This document shows positions 1 to 5,850 of a DNA stretch of 7,942 nt, in pieces (position 1 is the first letter of the stretch; each line of letters begins with the position of its first letter). The notes under the pieces are model-generated. The model had not been told where the DNA came from, did no database searches, and saw only the letters and a program-made list of their open reading frames with translations. The position numbers were made by a program, and so were the translations under genes. The stretch spans positions 1-7,942 of the forward strand of contig CALFIE010000109.1 in NCBI GenBank assembly GCA_937876095.1, read 5' to 3'. This DNA is from an uncultured Flavobacteriales bacterium. Lineage in GTDB: Bacteria; Bacteroidota; Bacteroidia; Flavobacteriales; Weeksellaceae.

Positions 1-10
1 TTGATAAACA

Positions 11-18
11 CAAAGATA
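11..18 (-). promoter_or_regulatory. -7 promoter element facing out of the left edge
   Basis: Read on the minus strand this is TATCTTTG, an exact match to the Bacteroidetes housekeeping -7 element TAnnTTTG. No TTG is visible at the expected distance upstream, so the -33 half is missing or weak. It lies just after the 6S-like RNA and its U-tract and points toward the left edge, so it would drive the next minus-strand gene, which is not in the window. In related genomes that gene is often rny (ribonuclease Y), but nothing here shows it. Confidence 0.4.
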
Positions 19-49
19 ATAAAAATTAGGCTATTTTACGGATATTCAT

Positions 50-81
50 AAAAAAAAATGCTCTTTTTTGGGCACAAAAAA
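50..81 (-). terminator. Terminator region of the 6S-like RNA
   Basis: On the minus strand, the 3' arm of the 6S closing helix (ending at 83) is followed at once by AUUUUUU (82-76), so the closing helix plus U-run can itself act as an intrinsic terminator. A second weak hairpin follows: GUGCCC (75-70), a six-A loop, and GAGCAU (63-58), with one mismatch and one G-U pair. A run of eight Us (57-50) comes after it. Either could define the RNA 3' end. The stems are short and this is inferred from pattern alone. Confidence 0.4.
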
Positions 82-82
82 T

Positions 83-244
83 CCTACAACAGTTCAATGA
101 TATAGAGTAAACTCCCAATCAACACGATTTGAACTGATTTTCATTTGCTGTAATCCGAAAAAAATCGGCGCGCCATTAAATGAACATTCGTTCGGTACTA
201 ATTTAGCGTTGAGTTTACCTGTAATGTGTTAGAACTATTGTAGG
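83..244 (-). ncRNA. ssrS: 6S RNA (flavobacterial type), RNA polymerase regulator
   Basis: 6S RNA mimics an open promoter, binds housekeeping RNA polymerase holoenzyme and lowers transcription in slow growth. Here 162 non-coding bases just after zapA fold into an interrupted rod. The 13-bp closing helix pairs 232-244 with 83-95; one position is G-U on the minus strand but A-C on the plus strand, which fixes the strand. An internal bubble follows, then an 8-bp helix (211-218 with 107-114), a second bubble of about 16-17 nt per side, and a distal arm (190-193 with 131-134, 178-184 with 140-146, 165-168 with 155-158 around a U-rich loop). A closing helix, large bubble and distal arm are the 6S architecture, and a place beside zapA is common for ssrS. 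No TAnnTTTG element lies directly upstream, so it may be processed from the zap transcript. Exact ends are uncertain; a covariance-model match to Rfam 6S-Flavo would settle it. Confidence 0.75.
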
Positions 245-254
245 CAGAAAATTT

Positions 255-283
255 CTAGAAAAAGCTTGCTTCTACTTTTCTAG
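255..283 (-). other. Small hairpin at the zapA stop, before the 6S RNA
   Basis: CTAGAAAA at 255-262 pairs perfectly with TTTTCTAG at 276-283, giving an 8-bp stem. Its 13-nt loop holds the zapA stop codon (TAG, 274-272 on the minus strand). It sits 11 bases before the predicted 5' edge of the 6S-like RNA. It could be a processing site separating mRNA from 6S RNA or a weak attenuator. The stem is AT-rich and may be chance. Confidence 0.3.
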
Positions 284-559
284 TTCTTCTAGCCATTGAT
301 TAATTTGCACCAATCGTTGGTTAGAAGCGTTTATATTTTTTTCGTTGTTTAGATTGGCTACTTCTGCATTGGTCCCTAATTTTAGGGAACACATTGCTAA
401 AGCATCTTGTTTATCTTTCACATCAAAATTGGCTTCAAAATCTTTAATCATATTATCAATTTGTTTACCTACTTTTCGCAGTGTTTCTTCTTCTGCAGCA
501 GGTACATTTAGCGGATAATTTCTTCCAGCAATGGTGATGGTAATTCTCCTTACTTCCAT
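272..559 (-). CDS. zapA: Cell division protein ZapA
   Basis: ZapA is a small cytoplasmic protein that binds FtsZ and bundles its protofilaments, stabilising the Z-ring. The 95-residue product is within the normal family length. The N-terminal half has the family pattern: a beta hairpin with ITIAGRNYPLNV (residues 8-19), then an acidic helix (22-40). The segment DKQDALAMCSLKL (49-61) starts the conserved helix, and the C-terminal part (about 62-95) is the coiled coil used for dimer and tetramer formation. The ATG shares its first base with the last base of the upstream stop (TAATG), so translation is probably coupled to the preceding coiled-coil gene. The 6S-like RNA begins about 28 bases after the stop. 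Identification rests on motif pattern, length and context, and I am confident of it. Confidence 0.9.
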   Translation of the reverse strand: MEVRRITITIAGRNYPLNVPAAEEETLRKVGKQIDNMIKDFEANFDVKDKQDALAMCSLKLGTNAEVANLNNEKNINASNQRLVQINQWLEELEK

Positions 560-861
560 TATAATCCGCTATTTTGAAGTTGTGCAATGCAAGTGTCGAT
601 TTCTTTAACAAGACGATTGATATGGTTTTTCATCAGTCTATTATGATCGGGATTCCCTGCAATTGCTGAATAAAGTTTACTATTTTTTTGTTCTTCTGCT
701 AATACCTGATTTTTCTTCCTTTCTGCATCGTATCTTACCTTCAAATCTTCGTGCTCTTGATAGAGTTCTGAGTATTTTTCGGTGAGAAGATGATGATTTT
801 TTCTAATGTTTACAATCCTCTTCTCTAACTCCAAAAAATTATGTTCTAAATCTTTGAGCAT
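559..861 (-). CDS. Coiled-coil protein upstream of zapA
   Basis: A 100-residue soluble, charged protein with no signal peptide or membrane segment. Residues 1-62 are rich in Leu, Glu and Lys with heptad spacing and should form one long coiled coil. The C-terminal part differs: a short turn (AIAGNPDHN, 66-74) and then a helix with INRLVKEIDTCIAQL (81-95), which resembles the conserved end of the Bacteroidetes proteins usually encoded just before zapA. It overlaps zapA by one base and is evidently co-transcribed with it. By shape and position it may be a Z-ring accessory comparable to ZapB, but I see no motif that proves homology to enterobacterial ZapB, so I give no symbol. The ATG at 861 lies about 27 bases downstream of a good -7 element, which supports that start. 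Confidence 0.85.
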   Translation of the reverse strand: MLKDLEHNFLELEKRIVNIRKNHHLLTEKYSELYQEHEDLKVRYDAERKKNQVLAEEQKNSKLYSAIAGNPDHNRLMKNHINRLVKEIDTCIAQLQNSGL

Positions 862-888
862 ATCAGGTCAATTATTCTAACTGTGTAG

Positions 889-896
889 CAAAAATA
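889..896 (-). promoter_or_regulatory. -7 element of the coiled-coil gene/zapA/6S unit
   Basis: The minus strand reads TATTTTTG, an exact TAnnTTTG match. It lies 27 bases before the ATG at 861, which would give a leader of about 20 bases. No TTG is seen where a -33 element belongs; that area is occupied by an 11-bp inverted repeat (901-930). It is the only candidate I see between the porT terminator and the zap genes. Confidence 0.55.
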
Positions 897-900
897 TAAA

Positions 901-930
901 AAAATTATGTGATTGATGACATAATTTTTC
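901..930. repeat. Perfect 11-bp inverted repeat upstream of the zap promoter
   Basis: AAAAATTATGT (901-911) and its exact reverse complement ACATAATTTTT (920-930) flank an 8-base spacer. The repeat covers the -33 area of the minus-strand zap promoter, as an operator would. On the minus strand the second arm also runs into a stretch of eight Ts, so it could serve as a second, weak terminator behind the porT terminator. The stem is nearly all A-T. Sequence alone does not choose between these roles. Confidence 0.5.
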
Positions 931-950
931 ACTATTTTTATTTTTAGAGC

Positions 951-990
951 AATAAAAAAGAGAAGACTTACTAGAAATCTTCTCTTTATG
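951..990 (-). terminator. Intrinsic terminator of the ubiE-porT operon
   Basis: On the minus strand a 10-bp hairpin (978-987 pairs with 957-966; core AGAGAAGA with TCTTCTCT, loop about 11 nt) is followed by a short T-rich run from about 957 down to 951. It starts about 20 bases after the porT stop and lies before the zap promoter. Position, stem length and following Ts all fit a Rho-independent terminator closing the operon that begins at 3099. Confidence 0.75.
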
Positions 991-1007
991 CTAATTCATA
1001 ATTAATA

Positions 1008-1790
1008 TTATTCAAATTTCAACACAAGCATAAATGCTCTGGTTTGTATGGTAGAAATTGCTGGAGTCCAATATGGTGGTGTAGTTTCTTTATCAGTAAC
1101 CAATTCATTATTAATACCAAAAGTTCCTCTAAGTGCAGGTGTCAATCTAAATTTACCAAAATAGAATTGGATTCCCATTTCTGCAGTCCAAGCAAAATTG
1201 TGGGTAGTACTTCTATAAACACCTTGCAGATTATCATCTGTACTTTCGCTATTAGATTGCAGATTAATCATATAATTGAAACCAGTTGCAATATAAGGTC
1301 TAGAATTATACCATCTATCACCATGATATTCTAACAAAACAGGAATATCAAGATAGGTAGATTTCACTGTTCTCAATTTATCTGAATCTTTCAGTACTAA
1401 TGTAGTGAAAGGACCGTTGGTAATTGAACCTTCAGAAAATTGATCGTTGGTTTGGGTATCAAAGTTCAATTCTCTTTGTACAAATTGTAAACCTGGTTCT
1501 ATTCGAAAATCAAAACTATCATCAATTTTCATTTTACCAATTAGACCAGCTCCAAAACTGTAACTCGGTTTGCTAGTTACCAAATTTTGGTTACCATTCA
1601 TTCCGTATTTCGGTCTTAGTACCAAATGGTAATCAAAATAGTTGCCGTTTAGGTAAAATCCCCAACTGAATTTTTGCTCATCAAAACTTTCTAATCTTGT
1701 TTGTCTATCTCTGGTTCTGAATTGTGCACTACAGAGAATGGTAAGATTTACGGTGGTAAGTATTACTACTTTTAAAAAAAATTTATTCAT
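1008..1790 (-). CDS. porT: PorT-family outer-membrane beta-barrel protein (type IX secretion)
   Basis: PorT (SprT in gliding flavobacteria) is an outer-membrane protein needed for type IX secretion, which exports adhesins, proteases and gliding proteins. From the ATG at 1790 the product has 260 residues and opens with a clean signal peptide: MNK, a hydrophobic core (4-20), and a cleavage-like CSAQ at 20-23. The rest alternates amphipathic strands with aromatic ends (GFYLNGNYFDYHL at 44-56; FRIEPGLQFVQRELNF at 95-110; STYLDIPVLLEYH at 144-156; the last strand ends ...MLVLKFE), typical of an 8-stranded barrel of the PorT/outer-membrane beta-barrel family. An earlier in-frame ATG at 1820 would add 10 residues before the signal peptide and overlap ubiE by 29 bases; the ATG at 1790 leaves one base after the ubiE stop and is preferred. 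ubiE next to porT is a recurrent flavobacterial arrangement, which separates it from generic porin-like barrels. Confidence 0.85.
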   Translation of the reverse strand: MNKFFLKVVILTTVNLTILCSAQFRTRDRQTRLESFDEQKFSWGFYLNGNYFDYHLVLRPKYGMNGNQNLVTSKPSYSFGAGLIGKMKIDDSFDFRIEPGLQFVQRELNFDTQTNDQFSEGSITNGPFTTLVLKDSDKLRTVKSTYLDIPVLLEYHGDRWYNSRPYIATGFNYMINLQSNSESTDDNLQGVYRSTTHNFAWTAEMGIQFYFGKFRLTPALRGTFGINNELVTDKETTPPYWTPAISTIQTRAFMLVLKFE

Positions 1791-1791
1791 G

Positions 1792-2511
1792 TTACTTAGT
1801 TGCTTTGTAAATAGTGGCAATGCCTAAACTTATTTTTTTATATTCTACTTTTGTGAAACCTGTATTCAACAGGATTTGTCTCATTTTTTCTCCGTACGGA
1901 AATGCATTTACCGAATCCGGAAGATACGTATATGCTCTATTATCTTTGGAGACTAATTTGCCAATTTGTGGCAAAATATTCTTGAAATAAAACATATAAA
2001 ATGGTGCAAGAACTCCTTCAACTTTAGAAAACTCAAGGATATAAACACTTTTCCCAGGTTTCACTACCCTCATCAATTCAGAGAGTCCTTTTGCCAAATT
2101 TTCAAAATTTCTAACTCCAAATGCTACCGAAACCGCATCAAAATAATTGTTCTGAAAATTCAGATTTTCGGCATCTCCTTTTTGCATAGAAATTTTGTCG
2201 TCTAATTTAAGTTTTTTTATTTTAATAACACCAACATTTAACATTTGTTGCGACAAATCTACTCCAATTACTTCTGCATTAGTTCCTTTTTGTACTGCCA
2301 CAGCCAAATCTCCGGTTCCTGTTGCCATATCCAAAACCAATTTTGGTTGGTCTTGGTTCATCCAATTTACCAGTTTGTTTCGCCAAAGCACATCTATTTT
2401 CATAGATAAAACATGATTCAATAAATCATATTTCGGAGCGATATTATCAAACATATCTTCTACCTGACTTTTCTTACTGGCACTAGAATTATATGGGGTT
2501 ACTTGTTCCAA
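1792..2511 (-). CDS. ubiE: Demethylmenaquinone C-methyltransferase UbiE/MenG
   Basis: This SAM-dependent enzyme methylates demethylmenaquinone to menaquinone, the last step of the quinone pathway of Bacteroidetes respiration. At 239 residues it has normal family length. Visible signatures are MFDNIAPKYDLLNH (20-33), the SAM-binding loop LDMATGTGDLA (60-70) with the following acidic GVDLS (83-87), AFGVRNF (130-136), VVKPGKSVYILEFSK (149-163) and the C-terminal YTYLPDSVNAFPYGEKM (194-210). The start is TTG: an in-frame TAA lies only two codons upstream, and the first ATG, at residue 20, would remove the conserved N-terminal segment. The residues after the TTG (VTPYNSSASKKSQVEDMF) match the usual beginning of the family. 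Nine bases separate it from the upstream gene and one base from porT, so it is the middle gene of an operon. Confidence 0.95.
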   Translation of the reverse strand: MEQVTPYNSSASKKSQVEDMFDNIAPKYDLLNHVLSMKIDVLWRNKLVNWMNQDQPKLVLDMATGTGDLAVAVQKGTNAEVIGVDLSQQMLNVGVIKIKKLKLDDKISMQKGDAENLNFQNNYFDAVSVAFGVRNFENLAKGLSELMRVVKPGKSVYILEFSKVEGVLAPFYMFYFKNILPQIGKLVSKDNRAYTYLPDSVNAFPYGEKMRQILLNTGFTKVEYKKISLGIATIYKATK

Positions 2512-2520
2512 ATTTTATAT

Positions 2521-3099
2521 TTAAAATTGATAATATTCTTTATAATAGTTCAGAAAATCTTGTTTTCTAAAAATTTTAGTTCTAGATTCTACTTTATCTA
2601 TATTTTTGATGATTTTATCATAGTTCTCATCTATATTATAATAAAAATCATCGGTATACAATTTATTGAAGTGTTCTGCTCCACCGAAATAATCCTTACC
2701 ATCAATCACTATTTTTCCAAGTTTCAAAAGTAGTGAATCTTTCTTTAGGTTGTATCCATAAAATTGACGATTGATGTAATAATCTTTGTGAGTGATGTTG
2801 ATAAGTCCTCTTTGTTTGTTTACTTGGAATGCAGAATCATAAAGTAAATTTTTGCTAGCATCATACACTTTGATACTGTTTTTCCCTTTTTTGAGAGGAA
2901 CTTGTAAGAATTGTCCTCCTGCAATTTTGCTTTGGGGACCATTATTTATTTGAAAATAATACGATTCTGGAGTTGGATTATCTAACAAATAATCATTTTT
3001 TTTGGCTAAAAAAAGAAAATAAATCCCAAAAGAAATTAGTACAGCTGATAGTGATATCAGAAAACCTTTCAGTGCGGGATTGTTATTTATAAAAACCAT
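2521..3099 (-). CDS. Membrane-anchored protein of unknown function
   Basis: I do not recognise this 192-residue protein. It has a short N-terminal stretch, one hydrophobic segment (about 13-32) followed by AKKN, and no cleavage site, so it is probably a bitopic inner-membrane protein. The rest is rich in Tyr, Asn, Lys and Asp. Residues about 46-110 alternate polar and hydrophobic positions like a small beta domain (QVPLKKGKNSIKVYD at 66-80; GLINITHKDYYIN at 98-110). The C-terminal 40 residues are charged and aromatic, with no Cys or recognisable catalytic motif. It is the promoter-proximal gene of the ubiE-porT operon, nine bases before the ubiE start, with its own -7 element. Linkage to porT invites an envelope or secretion role, but that is inference from position alone. 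Confidence 0.8.
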   Translation of the reverse strand: MVFINNNPALKGFLISLSAVLISFGIYFLFLAKKNDYLLDNPTPESYYFQINNGPQSKIAGGQFLQVPLKKGKNSIKVYDASKNLLYDSAFQVNKQRGLINITHKDYYINRQFYGYNLKKDSLLLKLGKIVIDGKDYFGGAEHFNKLYTDDFYYNIDENYDKIIKNIDKVESRTKIFRKQDFLNYYKEYYQF

Positions 3100-3122
3100 A
3101 AATATTCTACTTGTAGATTTTG

Positions 3123-3130
3123 CAAATTTA
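3123..3130 (-). promoter_or_regulatory. -7 element of the unknown gene/ubiE/porT operon
   Basis: The minus strand reads TAAATTTG, an exact TAnnTTTG match, 23 bases before the ATG at 3099. That leaves a leader of about 15-18 bases. No TTG -33 element is visible upstream. It lies back-to-back with the fabH-like promoter in a 100-base divergent spacer. Confidence 0.5.
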
Positions 3131-3144
3131 ATAATAATTTTCTT

Positions 3145-3177
3145 TTGTTTATGATATTATTTAAATTCTTAACTTTG
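3145..3177 (+). promoter_or_regulatory. Bacteroidetes-type promoter of the fabH-like gene
   Basis: TTG at 3145-3147 (inside TTTTGTTT) and TAACTTTG at 3170-3177 fit the -33 TTG and -7 TAnnTTTG elements of Bacteroidetes sigma-A promoters, with 22 bases between them, at the long end of the usual spacing. The predicted start of transcription is near 3183, giving a leader of about 15-18 bases before the ATG at 3200. It is the only candidate in the window with both elements. Confidence 0.65.
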
Positions 3178-3199
3178 CTTCTTTAATTTTTAAAATTTT

Positions 3200-4267
3200 A
3201 TGCCAAATACGATTATTATAGGTTCTGGAAGTTGCATACCAAACAGAATTATAGGTAGAGATCATTTTATGAATTCTGAATTCTATACCGATGAAGGAGA
3301 CCGATTAGAAAAACCTAACGCAGAAATTATAGAAAAATTTGTAGAAATTACTGAAATCGAACGTCGCAGATATATAGAAGATCACGAGATGAACTCAGAT
3401 TTGGCATACAAAGCTGCAAAAGAAGCAATTTACGATGCACAGATAGATCCAGAAAAGTTAGATTACATCATATTTGCAAGTAATTTCGGCGAGGTAAACC
3501 ACGACGGAATGACCAATTTTATGCCATCTATGTCAGCTCGTGTAAAAAATAAATTAGGAATCAAAAACCGAAAATGCATCAATTACGATATGATTTTCGG
3601 ATGTCCAGGTTGGGTAGAAGCTATGATTTTAGCAGATACCATCATCAAAGCAAAAAAAGCAGAATTAATTTTGGTTGTTGGTAGCGAAACTTTGAGCAGA
3701 GTTACCGATCCTTATGATAGAAATAAGATGATTTTTGCAGACGGAGCTGGAGCTGTAGTCGTAAAAGCAACCAACGAAGAAAACGTGGGAATTATTGCTA
3801 ATAATACAATTTGTGACAATGATGGTGAACTCAATTTTTTAGAAAATTCGCCTTCTCTGAACAAAGAAGTAGAGCAAAAAACACTCTATATAAGAATGCA
3901 CGGTAGAAAAATCTACGAATATGCCTTAAAAAACGTTCCGGATGCTATAAAAAACACCATAGATGATGCAGGAATTGGTATAGACGATGTAGATAAAATC
4001 CTAATTCACCAAGCTAACGCAAAAATGGATTACGCAATCATCTCTAGATTATTCAAACTCTATGGGAAATCAGAGTACGATCACGCAATTTCACCTATGA
4101 CGATTCAAGAATTTGGAAATTCTTCGGTTGCAACCATTCCTACTCTTTTTGATTTGATAAGTAAGGGCGAATTAAAAGGACACCGTTTCAAAGAAAATGG
4201 TTACATTGTATTTGCATCGGTTGGTGCAGGTATGAACATCAATGCTGTTGTGTACAAATTTCCGTAA
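3200..4267 (+). CDS. 3-oxoacyl-ACP synthase III family protein (FabH-like)
   Basis: FabH-type thiolase-fold enzymes condense an acyl-CoA primer with malonyl-ACP to begin fatty-acid synthesis. The catalytic triad is visible: Cys135 in FGCPGW (134-138), His270 in LIHQAN (268-273) and Asn307 in EFGNSS (304-309). FADGAGAVV (179-187) and the C-terminal GYIVFASVGAGMN (334-346) are also family signatures, and TEIERRRY (51-58) corresponds to the TGIxxRR region, with Glu where Gly is usual. At 355 residues it is somewhat longer than housekeeping FabH (about 320-335), with an extra stretch near 24-40. It is not beside plsX or rpmF, where housekeeping fabH often sits, so it is probably the second, stand-alone KASIII of flavobacteria. 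Its primer is unknown; branched or other acyl chains are possible. I give no symbol because the paralogue is uncertain. Confidence 0.9.
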   Translation: MPNTIIIGSGSCIPNRIIGRDHFMNSEFYTDEGDRLEKPNAEIIEKFVEITEIERRRYIEDHEMNSDLAYKAAKEAIYDAQIDPEKLDYIIFASNFGEVNHDGMTNFMPSMSARVKNKLGIKNRKCINYDMIFGCPGWVEAMILADTIIKAKKAELILVVGSETLSRVTDPYDRNKMIFADGAGAVVVKATNEENVGIIANNTICDNDGELNFLENSPSLNKEVEQKTLYIRMHGRKIYEYALKNVPDAIKNTIDDAGIGIDDVDKILIHQANAKMDYAIISRLFKLYGKSEYDHAISPMTIQEFGNSSVATIPTLFDLISKGELKGHRFKENGYIVFASVGAGMNINAVVYKFP

Positions 4268-4296
4268 ATTTTTGTAGTAAAAGATGATCCTTTTTT

Positions 4297-4320
4297 GATT
4301 ATTTTTTAATTAAAATAATC
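4297..4320. repeat. 9-bp inverted repeat behind the fabH-like gene
   Basis: GATTATTTT (4297-4305) and AAAATAATC (4312-4320) are perfect complements around a 6-base loop, about 30 bases after the fabH-like stop. No U-run follows on either strand, so as an intrinsic terminator it is weak. It may mark the mRNA 3' end or partly separate this gene from the next. I find no exact TAnnTTTG element in the 90-base gap, so the downstream gene may depend on read-through. Confidence 0.35.
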
Positions 4321-4357
4321 TACACAAAAGTGAAATAAATAATAATTAGCGCAAAAT

Positions 4358-5818
4358 ATGAACCCCAAAAAAATAAATTATCCGCTTATTTTGTTGGTGA
4401 TTTTGTTGTTCTACTTATGCTATATCATCTATTCTTTGGCAAGTAATCAGGCAATTTTAGCTGATGATCTGGTACAATTACAGACCAATAATAATCTTGA
4501 AAATAAAAATTATTTTCAATTTTTGCAAAATTTCCTAGATTCTGCACAAATGTCTCCTCGTCCTGTTTCGGGAATAGTGTATCTCACCATCAGTTATGTT
4601 AGTCAATTTCATTATTCCTATTATTTCTTGGGATTGCTTTTTTTTCCGATCAATACCTTGGTTTTATACTTTGTAACTAAGAAATTATGGGGAGATTACA
4701 CGGCAATTATCCTTACACTTATTTATTCATTACTGTTTTTCGGGACGACCATGCAATTTTCGCCAATTATGCTCAATGCAAATTTAGCTACCATTTTTTG
4801 GTTGTTAAGTGTAAATTTTTTAATTGGTACAACACAAGCAAAAACCCATCTTTTTTTAAGTATATTTTGCTTCCTATTATCAGTGCTTTCTTACGAAATT
4901 TTTGCACCTGCAATCTTCTTATTAATACTATTAATAAAGAATAATAAAACCCGATTTTTCTATTTTTCGCTCTCTATTTCCCTACTATTATTGTACCGAA
5001 AAATCTCGGCTCCTTGGTTTTTCTCGCAGGAATATCACCGTGAAAATTTGGCTTCTATTCTCGATTTCAAAAGAGATGGTTTGGTTTTGGTTTTGATGGT
5101 TAAAATGTTCTTCAGAGATATTTTTGTAGTGGTGTATAAATCTTTTCTTAATCTATACCAAATCAATTTGTTAGAAGTAGTTTTTCTAATAAGCACCACC
5201 ATTTTGGTCTACCTTACAACGTTGCAATTGAGCAAAAAATTTGATGGAATTTTAATTAAAAAAATTCTGAAAATAGCACTCTTTGGTTTGCTCCTCAGTT
5301 TGTTGATTTTCTTTTTTTCTACTTATAAACCTACGCTTTTTGGCTTTGATAATAGAAATTTAGGAGCAGTACGATTATTTTTCTCGGTATTATTGGTCGC
5401 CGTTTTTTTTCTACTGACTCAAAATCTAAAACCAATGCTGAAATCAGCCATAATTTCGGGATTGGTAATGATACTTATGATTTGTAGTATTAGCTTAAAA
5501 AATGCTTGGATCTACGCAAGTGATTTTAATAACACGATGTTTTCTACCTTATCGCAAGATGTTAAAAAAATAAAAACAGATTGTGTGAAAATCGATTTTT
5601 ATGACCAACCTTTTGTACAGAAAAATCCAAATTTTATTTTACGAGAACCCATCTTTTTCTACGACTGGGAATCTGATTTTTTGTGCCGAAAAAATGGGAT
5701 TGATCCTAAAAAAATAAACGTGGTAAATATGCTAAGGAAAAATAATTGTAATCTAATTTACAACTATCCTAACCGTACTTTTACCTACGATGAAAACTCT
5801 AATAAATCAAATCAATAA
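4358..5818 (+). CDS. Polytopic membrane protein, probable GT-C-type glycosyltransferase
   Basis: A 486-residue inner-membrane protein with about 11-12 hydrophobic segments (first at 8-28, last near 361-380) and a soluble tail (about 385-486). The first segment is followed by an extracytoplasmic loop with adjacent acidic residues (LADDLVQL, Asp36-Asp37), then SPRPVSG (66-72) and later LSYEIFAP (177-184). An acidic pair just after TM1, an Arg-Pro in the same loop and a Tyr-Glu at a later membrane edge are the layout of GT-C-fold transferases such as GtrII-like glucosyltransferases, which use polyprenyl-phosphate sugars outside the membrane. DNRNLGAVR (331-339) adds polar residues between late segments. 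Substrate and acceptor cannot be read. It lies between a lipid-synthesis gene and a membrane phosphoesterase, consistent with envelope glycolipid work. The reading frame is certain; the function is tentative. Confidence 0.8.
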   Translation: MNPKKINYPLILLVILLFYLCYIIYSLASNQAILADDLVQLQTNNNLENKNYFQFLQNFLDSAQMSPRPVSGIVYLTISYVSQFHYSYYFLGLLFFPINTLVLYFVTKKLWGDYTAIILTLIYSLLFFGTTMQFSPIMLNANLATIFWLLSVNFLIGTTQAKTHLFLSIFCFLLSVLSYEIFAPAIFLLILLIKNNKTRFFYFSLSISLLLLYRKISAPWFFSQEYHRENLASILDFKRDGLVLVLMVKMFFRDIFVVVYKSFLNLYQINLLEVVFLISTTILVYLTTLQLSKKFDGILIKKILKIALFGLLLSLLIFFFSTYKPTLFGFDNRNLGAVRLFFSVLLVAVFFLLTQNLKPMLKSAIISGLVMILMICSISLKNAWIYASDFNNTMFSTLSQDVKKIKTDCVKIDFYDQPFVQKNPNFILREPIFFYDWESDFLCRKNGIDPKKINVVNMLRKNNCNLIYNYPNRTFTYDENSNKSNQ

Positions 5819-5850
5819 TTGATAAATTTCATTAATTCTAAAAATAACAA

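Noticed and set aside
1044..1334. 96-codon plus-strand open frame opposite porT
   Set aside because: It lies entirely antisense to a well-supported barrel gene, its product is rich in Cys, Ile and Ser with no domain, and no promoter element precedes it.
1966..2416. Two plus-strand open frames opposite ubiE
   Set aside because: Both are antisense to the clearly conserved methyltransferase and have no recognisable motif.
2503..2733. 76-codon plus-strand frame opposite the unknown anchored gene
   Set aside because: The hydrophobic, Ile/Phe-rich product is what AT-rich antisense sequence gives; the minus-strand gene has a membrane anchor, a promoter element and operon context.
4265..4274. Possible -7 promoter element (TAAATTTTTG) before the GT-C-like gene
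   Set aside because: The spacing between TA and TTTG is four bases instead of two, it overlaps the preceding stop codon, and no -33 element is seen.
4687..4944. 85-codon frame inside the GT-C-like gene
   Set aside because: It is an out-of-phase frame within a continuous membrane-protein gene that has consistent transmembrane spacing.
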